From positions 39,323,124 to 39,387,123 of the forward strand of contig OY757016.1 in NCBI GenBank assembly GCA_963580285.1: a stretch of 64,000 bases of DNA, written 5' to 3'. The notes beneath the pieces were generated by a model. The model searched no databases and was not told the DNA's origin. It was given only the letters and a program-made list of their open reading frames with translations. Origin of the DNA: Lucinisca nassula. Its lineage: Eukaryota > Mollusca > Bivalvia > Lucinida > Lucinidae. This document shows, piece after piece, positions 42,588 to 52,323 of this stretch. Made by a program: the position numbers and the translations under genes. Positions within the stretch are counted from its first letter, which is position 1; every line of letters starts with the position of its first letter.

Positions 42588-42959
42588 TGTAATGATCCGG
42601 CAACGAAAGCCAGAGAGGAAACATACTGCAATTTTGCGAATTTCGAATAGGCAGTCGATTCAAAGACTGATATAAATCAAAATGGGGTCCAAATAATTAA
42701 AAACCTGTCTAGAATATGAGTCTAAACCAATAATTTATTTCTGATTTCTCAGAATATTTACGCTGATCTCAAAGGACCAAAAGTAAAATATAAACTGCAC
42801 TATGGTTGATGTACGGGTTGATGTACGGGGAGAAAGTCTGAATTTGTCAAAGGTTGATCATGTAGACACTTAGTGAATCATGAATTGCTGATCAGGTCAA
42901 ATATGAATGCTTGCAGTAAAGTTGCAATCCCTTGTATCATAAATGAAGCTCTGAAAAAT

Positions 42960-43240
42960 CATGAAACAACTAGACCCTAATGGAAACATCAATAGCAGAA
43001 AGGCAAAAGGACAGTTACTTTCCCACAAAATGGCCATTTGGCTATCCAAAAGAAAAAAATACACACACACAAAACCATAACAAAAATAAACAACGACAGA
43101 AGAACAGCCTTTGAACGGTCAGTGAAACCAATTCCACTGGGGGGCTTAAATCGATTTTATGTGGCCTCAATCCTGACCCTGACTTCCATCACGATTTAGA
43201 CATATTTTTTTCAGTCAGCATGAAGGCCTACCACTTAAAC
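42960..43240 (+). repeat. R2 repeat, partial
   Basis: ACTAGACCCTAATGGAAACA, GGACAGTTACTTTCCCACAA, CCATAACAAAAATAAACAAC, GGGGGCTTAAATCGATTTTA, GTCAGCATGAAGGCC. Confidence 0.78.
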
Positions 43241-43750
43241 CCACTGGAGCATTTATGAATGTCAAAGTTACCTGTAAATTTCATGAAGATCCAACACCAG
43301 CTGAAGAAAATAACATGTCGGTGACAATTACCTTCCTCCTTAAATAGAAAGCTTAATTATTTTAGGACATATCACAATTATAGCAGATTACATTTACGAA
43401 GCTTTTTTCTTATTGTTTGAGTAAATAAGGCTTCACATAAAATATGAATTGTCTGCAAGTCAGACAATTAACATATAATGTCAAGCTATATATACAATTC
43501 ACATGTTATGTAAGGCCTTTTTTCCCTCTGACTCCAGAATTTTAGTAGGACTTTAAGATTTAAGCTGCCACTGCATTTAAGTTGGTAAGTGGTTTGCATT
43601 TAAAACATGCCATACCAAAAGCTTCAAGTAAGATGTGATAAAGATCAGCCGGCAGAGATATTTCTGTTTTAACTCATAAGATGGCAATCTGAATCACAAC
43701 AATTGTCATCTGCCTTGTCGCCTGCCGATAACTTTATAAGTCATTTTTGA
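43241..43750. other. No gene seen
   Basis: AT-rich, no recognised repeat and no convincing reading frame. Confidence 0.4.
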
Positions 43751-43811
43751 AAACAGTGTGGACCCAGATCAGACTGCTCTAGGAGCAGTCTGATCTGGGT
43801 CCACACTGTTT
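43751..43811. repeat. PAL3 hairpin, perfect copy
   Basis: AAACAGTGTGGACCCAGATC AGACTGCTC is followed by its exact reverse complement. Diverged relatives: 16608, 52252, 61235, 61491, 62412 and 63622. Confidence 0.92.
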
Positions 43812-43911
43812 GCTTGTATTCAAACATATGCTGGAAAAGATGCAAAAAAATCGATCAACAGACGACAAAACAGACATTTTCAGATGTAATTTTCTCGGCA
43901 TATTAAGGGTT

Positions 43912-44007
43912 AGTCTGGCCCAGAAAACATGTACACTCCATATTTTTCACTTCTGTGGTGTATTCCTTGCTTCCAAAGGATAACCCTTTTATAGAACATA
44001 TCAAAAT
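43912..44007 (+). mobile_element. Hammerhead retrozyme family 1, truncated at the ribozyme cleavage site
   Basis: Starts GTCTGGCCCAGAAAACATG, that is, within three bases of the predicted hammerhead cleavage point (after GTC), and ends with the family 3' terminus CCCTTTTATAGAACATAT. The flank before it (CATATTAAGGGTTA) resembles 52770-52795. Confidence 0.82.
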
Positions 44008-44360
44008 GTTGATGATGGACCACGGACATTTACAAGAGACTACTACAGACAACAAAGGCTACCTATGGAACCTTCAGCTCAGATAAGCCAAAACATTCTA
44101 AGAATTCTCAGAATAGTCTACAAAATAACTGTTTTTCCTGTTATTTTTGTTTTTATTATCCCCTTAAAATATAGAACTCTTATTAACAGATATTTTAATT
44201 GCATATGACTAGAGTTTTTTTCTTTAAAAGTTCTTGGCAAAATACTGAATGAGAAACATTTCAGCACTTGCTACCATATCACAACCTGTTAGCAGCTATG
44301 TTCCGTCGCCATCTTCTGTAAACTTTCATACCATTTCGTCCTCTGCAAAACCAATATCAT
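44008..44360. other. No gene seen
   Basis: AT-rich. The end (CATCTTCTGTAAACTTTCAT, CTCTGCAAAACCAATATCAT) resembles 47660-47721 and 52180-52200, suggesting an old duplication of MITE plus flank. Confidence 0.45.
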
Positions 44361-44627
44361 CATTAACATAACAGAACTGAGTAACATACAGCATTCTTTC
44401 CTATCTTCCAAATGGTTTCTGATAAAACTGTGTGATGTTTATTCTTGTTAATTCTTCAAAGATAGGTTGTAGGTGCTCGTTAGAACTGCCTCAATGAGGC
44501 AGTTCTAACGAGCACCTACAACCCAAGTCTTGGAGCAGAAATAAGGAAAATCATGTATACTCCTGAGAAACCCCAGTTTTCTCTATAAAAAGTGGGGTTT
44601 AGAGGGATGTTCATTACATGGACTTTG
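44361..44627 (-). mobile_element. Palindromic MITE subfamily B with changed but still paired hairpin
   Basis: Left end CATTAACATAACAG, hairpin CTCGTTAGAACTGCCTCA / TGAGGCAGTTCTAACGAG (both arms carry the matching C-to-T and G-to-A change), AAACCCCAGTTTTCTCTATA. Right end is cut by an R2 fragment (44628-44780). Confidence 0.84.
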
Positions 44628-44780
44628 GCCATTTTGTGGGAAAGTAACTGTCCTTATGGCCTTCCTTTGTTTAGGTTTCCATTATGGTCTGGTCGCTTCA
44701 TGTTTGTGTTTCTTTCCCTTTGGTGTCTTTGATGGGTGGAGTAAGTTAATTGTATCGATTCCTGATCTTTGTTTTACTGC
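44628..44780 (-). repeat. R2 repeat fragment
   Basis: GGCCATTTTGTGGGAAAGTA, CTTCATGTTTGTGTTTCTTT, GTATCGATTCCTGATC. Confidence 0.75.
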
Positions 44781-45022
44781 TACTTTGTTAACATGATGTC
44801 ATAAAATCTCAACCCTTAAAGCACTGATCACAACTAGCAGACGGCAATTGAAATTTTTGTTTATTTTTTTTTCAGAGAAAATAAGGCTTGACATTCAATG
44901 TTAATTATCTGTCCAGCAGATAAGAATGAATAGCCTAATGGTCTTTGAAAAATAAGAACAAAATTTAGACTGTCGTCTGCTCTAGTACTTTTAAGTGATT
45001 GATTGTTTGGGTTTTAACAAGA

Positions 45023-45382
45023 TTTATCATATGACGTCGCGTCTGAGAGTGTAATAACGCCATGTATTATTTTCGATAATCCACTAGTGGAATAATATAT
45101 GCAAATTGGCTAGATAGGCCCCGTAACGTTACATGTACGACGTCCTTAACGACGTCGCGTTTACTACCGGCGGAATATTAACATTTTTGTGAACAATCGT
45201 GAATAAAATGCGTTTTAAATGTCATATGATAAATAGAATCTTGAATTCGTGCTCAAGTATTATTGAATTTATTAAACTCGTCGAGGAAAAGGGATAAAAT
45301 GCTCGGCAAAGCCTCGCATTTTATCCCTTTTCCTCAACTCGTTCAATAAATTCAATAATACATGAACACTCATGTAAGATCC
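45023..45382 (+). mobile_element. P2 foldback element
   Basis: TTTATCATATGACGTCGCGT at the start, CCACTAGTGGAATAATATAT, CGACGTCCTTAACGACGTCG, hairpin AAAAGGGATAAAATGC...GCATTTTATCCCTTTT, end CATGTAAGATCC. Confidence 0.85.
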
Positions 45383-45769
45383 TCTAAGTCAACCCTTCTG
45401 TGTCATTTTGTGTCATCTCGCAGAGATAGAGAGAAAAGAAAGTAGAGGAGTTGAAAGAGAAGGGACAGGGGAGAAAGAGAAAAATGGCTGAAAGTGAAAA
45501 CAAAAAACAGGAGTAAATGTCTAATTATTGACCAGATAGGTTGTAGGTGCTCGTTAGAACTGCCTCTAACGAATACCTACAACCTAGGTCTTGGAGCAGA
45601 AATAAGAAAAATAATGTATACTCCTGAGAAACCCCAGTTTTCTCTTTTCGTCTGCTCTAGTACTTTGACGGGGAATGGGAACACCTGGCAGATTTTTTCG
45701 CCATTTTTCTAAGGAAGACAACTTTCGGAACTTCCTGTTCGCTTTTTTATAAGCCCTGACCTACTGAAA

Positions 45770-45840
45770 AAGGGGTCTACTCTTAAAGGAAAGAATTTGC
45801 TCCTCAGGAGCAAATTCTTTCCTTTAAGAGTTGACCCCTT
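45770..45840. repeat. Near-perfect 35-bp-arm hairpin
   Basis: AAGGGGTCTACTCTTAAAGG AAAGAATTTGCTCCT pairs with the following AGGAGCAAATTCTTTCCTTT AAGAGTTGACCCCTT; one mismatch. Confidence 0.93.
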
Positions 45841-46318
45841 TTGTCATGGGAGACAAAAATAACTTTGCAGGAGTTGCCTCCCCTGAAGGTGTTCCCATTC
45901 CCCTTAAGTGATTGATTGTTTGGGGTTTAACAAGATGTCAACCCTTCTGTGTCATTTTGTGTCATCTCGCAGAGATAGAGAGAAAAGAAAGTAGAGGAGT
46001 TGAAAGAGAAGGGACAGGGAAGAAGGAGGAAAATGAATGAAAGTGAAAACAAAAACAGGAGTAAATGTCTAATTATTGACCAGATAGGTTGTAGGTGCTC
46101 GTTAGAACTGCCTCTAACGAATACCTACAACCTAGGTCTTGGAGCAGAAATAAGAAAAATAATGTATAGTCCTGAGAAACCCCAGTTTTCTCTTTTCGTC
46201 TGCTCTAGTACTTTGACGGGGAATGGGAACACCTGGCAGATTTTCCCGCCATTTTTCTATGGGAGACAACTTTCGGAACTTCGTGTTCGCTTTTTTTATA
46301 AGCCCTGACCTACTGAAA

Positions 46319-46389
46319 AAGGGGTCTACTCTTAAAGGAAAGAATTTGCTCCTCAGGAGCAAATTCTTTTCTTTAAGAGTTGACCCCTT
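46319..46389. repeat. Near-perfect 35-bp-arm hairpin, duplicate
   Basis: Copy of the 45770 hairpin 549 bp away, with one further mismatch (TTCTTTTCTTTAAG). Confidence 0.92.
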
Positions 46390-46628
46390 TTGTCATGGGA
46401 GACAAAAATAACATTGCAGAAGTGGCCTCCCCTGAAGGTGTTCCCATTCCCCTTAAGTGATTGATTGTTTGGGGTTTAACAAGATGTCAACCCTTCTGTG
46501 TCATTTTGTGTCATCTCGCAGAGATAGAGAGAAAGAAAGTAGAGGAGTTGAAAGAGAAGGGACAGGGAAGAAAGAGGAAAAATGGTTGAAATTGAAAACA
46601 AAAACAAGAGTAAATGTCTAATTATATA

Positions 46629-46990
46629 GAAGATCTTACATGAGTGTTCATGTATTATTGAATTTATTAAACTAGTTGTGGAAAAGGGATAAAATGCGAG
46701 GCTATGCCGAGCATTTTATTCCTTTTTCCCAACGAGTTTAATAAATTCAATAATACATGAGCACGAATGCAAGATTCTTTTTATCATATGACATTTAAAA
46801 CGCAATTTATGCACAATTGTTTGCAAAAATGTCAAAAGTCCGGCGCTAGTAAACGCGACGTCGTTCAGTACGTCGTACATGTAACGTTACGGTACGTATC
46901 TAGCTAATTTGCATATTTAATCCACTAGTGGATTATCGAAAATATTACATGGCGTTATTACACTCTCAGACGCGACGTCATATGATAATA
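46629..46990 (-). mobile_element. P2 foldback element, inverted
   Basis: GATCTTACATGAGTGTTCAT at the left, hairpin around AAAAGGGATAAAATGCGAGG, CCACTAGTGGATTATCG and CTCAGACGCGACGTCATATG at the right. Confidence 0.85.
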
Positions 46991-47314
46991 AGCCTTAATC
47001 TCGCTTGAGGCTACCTGACGAGATCTCGTAAATGTGTTTTCTGCCAAACATCACTACAACCAAGGCACTTGAGATAATTGGATTATATAACTAGGACAAT
47101 AAACAGTCTGACACTTAACGAGGTATTTCTCTGTTTATACTGTGATTAATTAGAAAATTTTGGCGCATTGAAAATTTTCTGGGACCGATTTTTCAGCAGT
47201 ACGGGTTTTTAATTTCATAAATCGGTCTGGACCAGCGAAAAATCAGTTTTCTAGAACCCTGGGAGTAATAACGGCTTTTCTCCTCTTCCCTTACCTGCTG
47301 CGACAACAGCAAGC
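46991..47314. other. No gene seen
   Basis: AT-rich; a weak inverted pair (TGGGACCGATTTTTCAGCAG / ATCGGTCTGGACCAGCGAAA) near 47180-47250. Confidence 0.4.
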
Positions 47315-47582
47315 CATTACGATAACACACCCCTGTGACATAGTGCATTCTTCATATTCCCAAAATGGACCATTTTCCAATGACAATTTTTGATATTTTT
47401 CTTATTTATACTTAAAACATAGATTGGTGGAGCTCGTTAGAACCTCTTCATTGAGCCGATTCTAACGAGTACCCACAGCCTATATCTTAGAGCAGAAATA
47501 AGCAAAATAATGTATACCCCTGTAAACCCCAGATTTCTCTACATAAAGTTGGGTTAAGAGGGTGACATAAGATACATAACAC
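47315..47582 (-). mobile_element. Palindromic MITE subfamily B
   Basis: Left end CATTACGATAACACACCCCT, ACATAGTGCATTCTTCATAT, CTCGTTAGAACCTCTTCATT / GAGCCGATTCTAACGAG, AAACCCCAGATTTCTCTACA. Confidence 0.83.
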
Positions 47583-48049
47583 CTTTGCCTCACCAAACCA
47601 CCCCCTGCTCTAGAACTTTCTGTAGTTCTTGAAGGGATAAAGCCTCAAGGATAACTGGAGAAGATGACATTTTCAAATACTTTTTGTAAAATTTCATTCC
47701 ATTTCTCCATCTGCAAAACCAGGTGCGCAGACATTTGCTCACAAGACAATTGCCCACAAGACAGTTGCTCACAAGACAATTGCTCACAAGACAGTTGCCC
47801 ACAACCTTAATGGAAAATAGGACAATTGCTCACAACACATTTTTTTTCATGATTTTATTTTTATATCATCTATAATTATGAGAACCATTTTTTTCCTTTG
47901 GATTTCAACTAATTAGTGATAATCAGATTTCAACTAGTTACTGATAACTGAAACATTAGTAGTTTATAAATAACATAAAGTAATTAAATTGAATCATAAT
48001 GCTAATTTTAGGTGATACATATAAAAAAGCTCACATTTAATTGATTAAG

Positions 48050-48335
48050 GAGATCTTGGAGAAATAGATTGGGCTGCAAGATGCTTCCACGCAGAGCTGA
48101 TACCGACCGCACATTAGTACTGGTAAACCGCTTAGATGATCTAAGCCTCCCCAGGCAAAGCGGTGCGAACATGACCGTCCATGCTTATAAACATTATTGG
48201 TTTAATTGAGTGACAGGGCTTGAGATGTCATTTCATCTCAATGTCGGGTAAAAAGCCCACAGAATTAGAAGCAACGCCTCCAAAATGACCTATATAGTGT
48301 TGATGGGGACATTAAACCTCATCAATAAATCAAAA
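48050..48335 (+). mobile_element. SINE-like repeat (SINE-A)
   Basis: GATCTTGGAGAAATAGATTG, GGCTGCAAGATGCTTCCACG, TACTGGTAAACCGCTTAGAT, GTCGGGTAAAAAGCCCACAG, GATGGGGACATTAAACCTC. Confidence 0.82.
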
Positions 48336-48559
48336 TCAAGCTGCTTAATACATGTATATAATATTGATAATTTAAGCTGTCTGCTGGTCATTATAGTTAA
48401 GTGATTAGTTGGCTATCATTTCATTCAACTACTGATGTTTAAGTTATCACTAATTAGTTGAAATCTAGCTGATTAACTGTTACATAATACTTTCAGGAAG
48501 AAATGGTTCCCTTAAACTATAGAAAATATAAATAAAAGACTTTCAAAATAAAAAAAACA

Positions 48560-51500
48560 AGAGGCTCAATGAGCCTAAACCGCTCACCTGAGGAACTTAA
48601 GTTTTAACAATTCACAGACTTGACTACTAAATCTGCTAATAGAATCCCGCCCATTGACCCTTACAGGATATAAGTCATGATTATTGCATTGCATTCCAAG
48701 TTTGAGACTTCTAGCTTCTATAGTTCCTGAGAAATCTTTGACGAAAATTTAACATTGGTCAAAATGGAGAGAAAAAGGATGAAAGAACAGATGAACAAAT
48801 AAGCTGAGAAAGCCCGATGTCTCTTACACAAAATAAGTCATCATTATTCTATTGAATACCAAATTTGATGCTTCTAGCTTTTATAGTTCCTGAGAAATCT
48901 TTGATTAAAAATTTAACATTGGTCTATTATCTCTATATGGAGAGAAAGAAGAATGAAGGAACAAATGAGCCAGACTAGCTCCAAAACCTAATGCAGCCTT
49001 TCCCCTTGCCCAATGGTGCTACACATAAAATTTAAACAAGATTGGTCGACTGCCTTCTGAGATATGCTTCATTGAAAGTGTGGACGACGGATGGACGGAC
49101 GACAGACGACGGACTCCGGAGCCTTGGTATACTATCGGCTCACTGGAGCCTTTGGCTCGGGTGAGCTAAAAATTCAAGTCGCTATCGTAGTCGCAACATT
49201 TTCCCTAATTAAGTCTATGGGCAAATTTTTTGTCGCTCAAGGTCACGTAACTCCGAGGTCAATATTCGATTCGGCCCAAAATTGAACTTAACCGAGATTT
49301 TATGCCTGTCCTCGTTACCTGCAAGTTTGAAGCTGATCTGAATAAAAATAAAGTTGCTATCGTGGTCACAACGTATTTTCTCATGCTCAAGGGCAGGTAA
49401 CTCCAAGGCAAATAATCCGATTCGGCCCAAAATCGAACTTAACCGAGATTTTATGTCTGTCCTCGTTACCTGCAAGTTTGAAGCTGATCTGAAAAAAATT
49501 CAAGTCGCTATCGTAGTCGCAACATTTTCCCTAATTAAGTCTATGGGCAAATTTTTTGTCGCTCAAGGTCACGTAACTCCGAGGTCAATATTCGATTCGG
49601 CCCAAAATTGAACTTAACCGAGATTTTATGACTGTCCTCGTTACCTGCAAGTTTGAAGCTGATATGAATAAAAATAAAGTTGCTATCGTGGTCACAACGT
49701 ATTTTTTCATGCTCAAGGGCAGGTAACTCCAAGGCAAATAATCCGATTCGGCCCAAAATCGAACTTAACCGAGATTTTATGTCTGTCCTCGTTACCTGCA
49801 AGTTTGAAGCTGATCTGAAAAAAATTCAAGTCGCTATCGTAGTCACAACATTTTCCCTATGTAAAGTCTATGGGCAAATTTTTTGTCGCTCAAGGTCATG
49901 TAACTCCGAGGTCAATATTCCGATTCGAACTTAACTGAGATTTTATGCCTGTCCACGTTACATGCAAGTTTGAAGCTGATCTGAATAAAAATAAAGTTGC
50001 TATCGTGGTCACAACGTATTTTTTTATGCTCAAGGGCAGGTAACTCCAAGGCAAATAATCCGATTCGGCCCAAAATCTAACTTAACCGAGATTTTATGTC
50101 TGTCCTCGTTACCTGCAAGTTTGAAGCTGATCTGAAAAAAATTCAAGTCGCTATCGTAGTCACAACATTTTCCCTATGTTAAGTCTATGGGCAAATTTTT
50201 TGTCGCTCAAGATCACGTAACTCCGAGGTCAATATTCCGATTCGGCCCAAAATCGAACTTAACCGGGATTTTATGCCTGTCCTCGTTACCTGCAAGTTTG
50301 AAGCTGATCTGAATAAAAATAAAGTTGCTATCGTGGTCACAACGTATTTTTTCATGCTCAAGGGCAGGTAACTCCAAGGCAAATAATCCGATTCGGCCCA
50401 AAATCGAACTTAAGAGTGATTTTATGTCTGTCCTCGTTACCTGCAAGTTTGAAGCTGATCTGAAAAAAATTCAAGTCGCTATCGTAGTCACAACATTTTC
50501 CCTATGTTAAGTCTATGGGCAAATTTTTTGTCGCTCAAGGTCACGTAACTCCGAGGTCAATATTCCGATTCTGCCCAAAATCGAACTTAACCGAGATTTT
50601 ATGCCTGTCCTCGTTACTAGCTACAGTGATGACAACATTTTCCCCATGTTAAGTCGATAGGCAATTTTTCGGGCGCTCAAGGGGACGTAACTCTTGAGTG
50701 AATTATCTGATTCAGCCCAAAATCGAACTTGACCAAGATTTTATGCCTGTACTGGTTATCTGCAAGAATGAAGTCGATCAGAAAAAAATTGACGGAGCTA
50801 GAGTGATGACAAGCTTTTTCCTATGTGAAGTCTATGGGAGCTAGATGTTGCCATGGCAACCAGAGTTCCACTCAGATCTGCCTGAAAACCTAATGAAGCC
50901 TTTCCACTTGCCCAATAATGCGACACATGAAATTTGATCAAAGTTGGCCAAGTAGTCTTGAAGATATACAGTTTTGAAATTACCATTAACCCTAATGCAA
51001 AAACACACAAGGGCAGGTAACTCCTAAGTGAATGATCCGATTCTGCCAGTTATCGAACTTGACCGAGATTTCATGGCTGTGCTGGTTATCTGCAAGAATA
51101 AAGCCAATCTGAAAATAATTGAAGCAGCTACGGTGATGACAACATTCTCCCCATGTTAAGTCAATAGGCAATTGTTTCAACACTCAAGGGCACGTAACTC
51201 CTGAGTGAATAATCCGATTCAGCCCCAAATCGAACTTGATCGAGATTTTATGCCTGTCCTCGTTATCTGCAAGAATGAAGTCGATCAGAAAAAAATTGAT
51301 GGAGCTAGAGTGATGACAAGCTTTTTCCTAACGCTCAAGGGCACGTAACTCCTGAGTGAATAATCCGATTCAGCCCAAAATCGAACTTGATCGAGATTTC
51401 ATGCCTGTCCTCGTTATCTGCAAGAATGAAGACGATCAGAAAAAAATTGACGGAGCTAGAGTGATGACAAACTTTTTCCTATGTTAAGTCTATGGGAGCT

Positions 51501-51733
51501 ATTTGTTGCCATGGCAACCAGAGTTCCAATCCGATCTGCCCGAAAACAGTATGCAGCCTTTCCCCCTACCTGATAATGCTTCACATGAAATTTGATCAAG
51601 ATTGGCCCACTGGTTCCAGAGATATACTTCTTTGAAAGTGTGGACGACGACGACGGACGACGACGACGGACGACGGACGCCGGCTCGTGGTATACTAATA
51701 CCTCACATGAGCCTTCGGCTCAGGTGAGCTAAA
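48560..51733 (+). mobile_element. Array-bearing composite element E2 (second copy), inserted in the foldback element
   Basis: Begins ACAAGAGGCTCAATGAGCC, CGCTCACCTGAG; ends GACGACGGACGACGACG microsatellite, GAGCCTTCGGCTCAGGTGAG CTAAAA. A similar end module also stands internally at 49085-49170 (GGAGCCTTTGGCTCGGGTGA), so it may be two such elements joined. Sequence left of it (48480-48555) and right of it (51735 on) are the two halves of the foldback right arm. Confidence 0.78.
49165..50630 (+). repeat. Higher-order tandem array, about 325-bp unit made of two about 163-bp halves
   Basis: AATTCAAGTCGCTATCGTAG recurs near 49170, 49497, 49824, 50139 and 50468. AATAAAGTTGCTATCGTGGT recurs near 49347, 49673, 49990 and 50320, midway between. 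Further single, more diverged half-units continue to about 51530. Overlapping 60-86 codon open frames here are by-products of the repeat. Confidence 0.9.
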
Positions 51734-51879
51734 AATAATGAAAAAATAGTGTTGTGAGCAATTGTCCTATTTTCCATTAAGGTTGTGGGCAATTGTCTTG
51801 TGAGCAATTGTCTTGTGAGCAACTGTCTTGTGGGCAATTGTCTTGTGAGCAAATGTCATGGAATCGCAAAACCAATATT

Positions 51880-52105
51880 ATTATATAAACCATAAACTTA
51901 ACTCAGTGCGGTAACTCATGGCGTCATTCATATTTTGTAGAACTAGAATTGATGTTTTCTTTAATTCTGCTCCAAGCATAGATTGCAGTACTTGTTCGAA
52001 CTGCCCCGATGTTAGTCAAAATAAGGAAAATAATATATACCCTTGTAAACTCTACTTTTCCCCACATAAAGTTGGATTTACATAGGTATTCATTTCACTA
52101 ACTGG
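51880..52105 (-). mobile_element. Palindromic MITE subfamily B, strongly eroded
   Basis: TTAATTCTGCTCCAAGCATA, GATTGCAGTACTTGTTCGAA, TATATACCCTTGTAAACTCT, GTATTCATTTCACTAAC; the right hairpin arm is largely lost. Confidence 0.6.
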
Positions 52106-52323
52106 CTAACAGGAGGGAAGATGACCTTTTCAAATACATGTATTTTCTGGAAATAAGATTTTATTTTGTATCTCCCTTAGCAAAACCAACATTATATTTA
52201 CCCTTAACTCATAAGTAATGGTGTCTGCTTTGTCGTCTCCTGGTAACTTTATAAGTAATTTTTGCGAACAGTGTGGACTCAGATCAGTCTGGGTTCACAC
52301 TGTTTGCCTGTATGCAAGAGTAT

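Larger units (their letters stand above)
41713..42835 (-). mobile_element. Hammerhead retrozyme family 2 multimer, 385-bp unit, 2.9 copies
   Basis: The word CATGAGTTCC starts at 41726, 42111 and 42496, an exact 385-bp period, and the copies look identical by eye. In ribozyme sense (minus) the 3' end is at 41713 (GATTTTTATTT), the same terminus as in other copies. The 5' end lies at about 42835 after a short local duplication (GGTTGATGTACGG twice). Confidence 0.92.
45395..46628 (+). repeat. 549-bp tandem duplication, about 2.2 copies
   Basis: CAGAGATAGAGAGAAA starts at 45421, 45970 and 46519. Each full unit holds a shortened MITE-B remnant (GTTAGAACTGCCTCTAACGA) and a near-perfect hairpin. 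The third copy is cut by a P2 element at 46629. Single diverged relatives: 63790-64000 and, inverted, around 56150-56640. Confidence 0.9.
47722..51865. mobile_element. Foldback element with tandem-repeat arms and a 9-bp target duplication
   Basis: GCAAAACCA flanks it at 47713-47721 and 51866-51874. The left arm holds ACATTTGCTCACAAGACAAT plus alternating TTGCCCACAAGACA / TTGCTCACAAGACA units; the right arm is its inverse (TGTCTTGTGAGCAA). Inner arms also pair (TTTCAACTAATTAGTGAT at about 47907, ATCACTAATTAGTTGAAA at about 48447). A SINE-A copy and an E2 element inserted later, so the original element was roughly 0.6-0.7 kb. No transposase. A 9-bp duplication would fit a Mutator-like source; that is inference. 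Confidence 0.82.

Noticed and set aside
49091..50510. Overlapping open frames on both strands with similar proteins
   Set aside because: They repeat with the 325-bp unit and vary with its indels; no sign of selection for coding.
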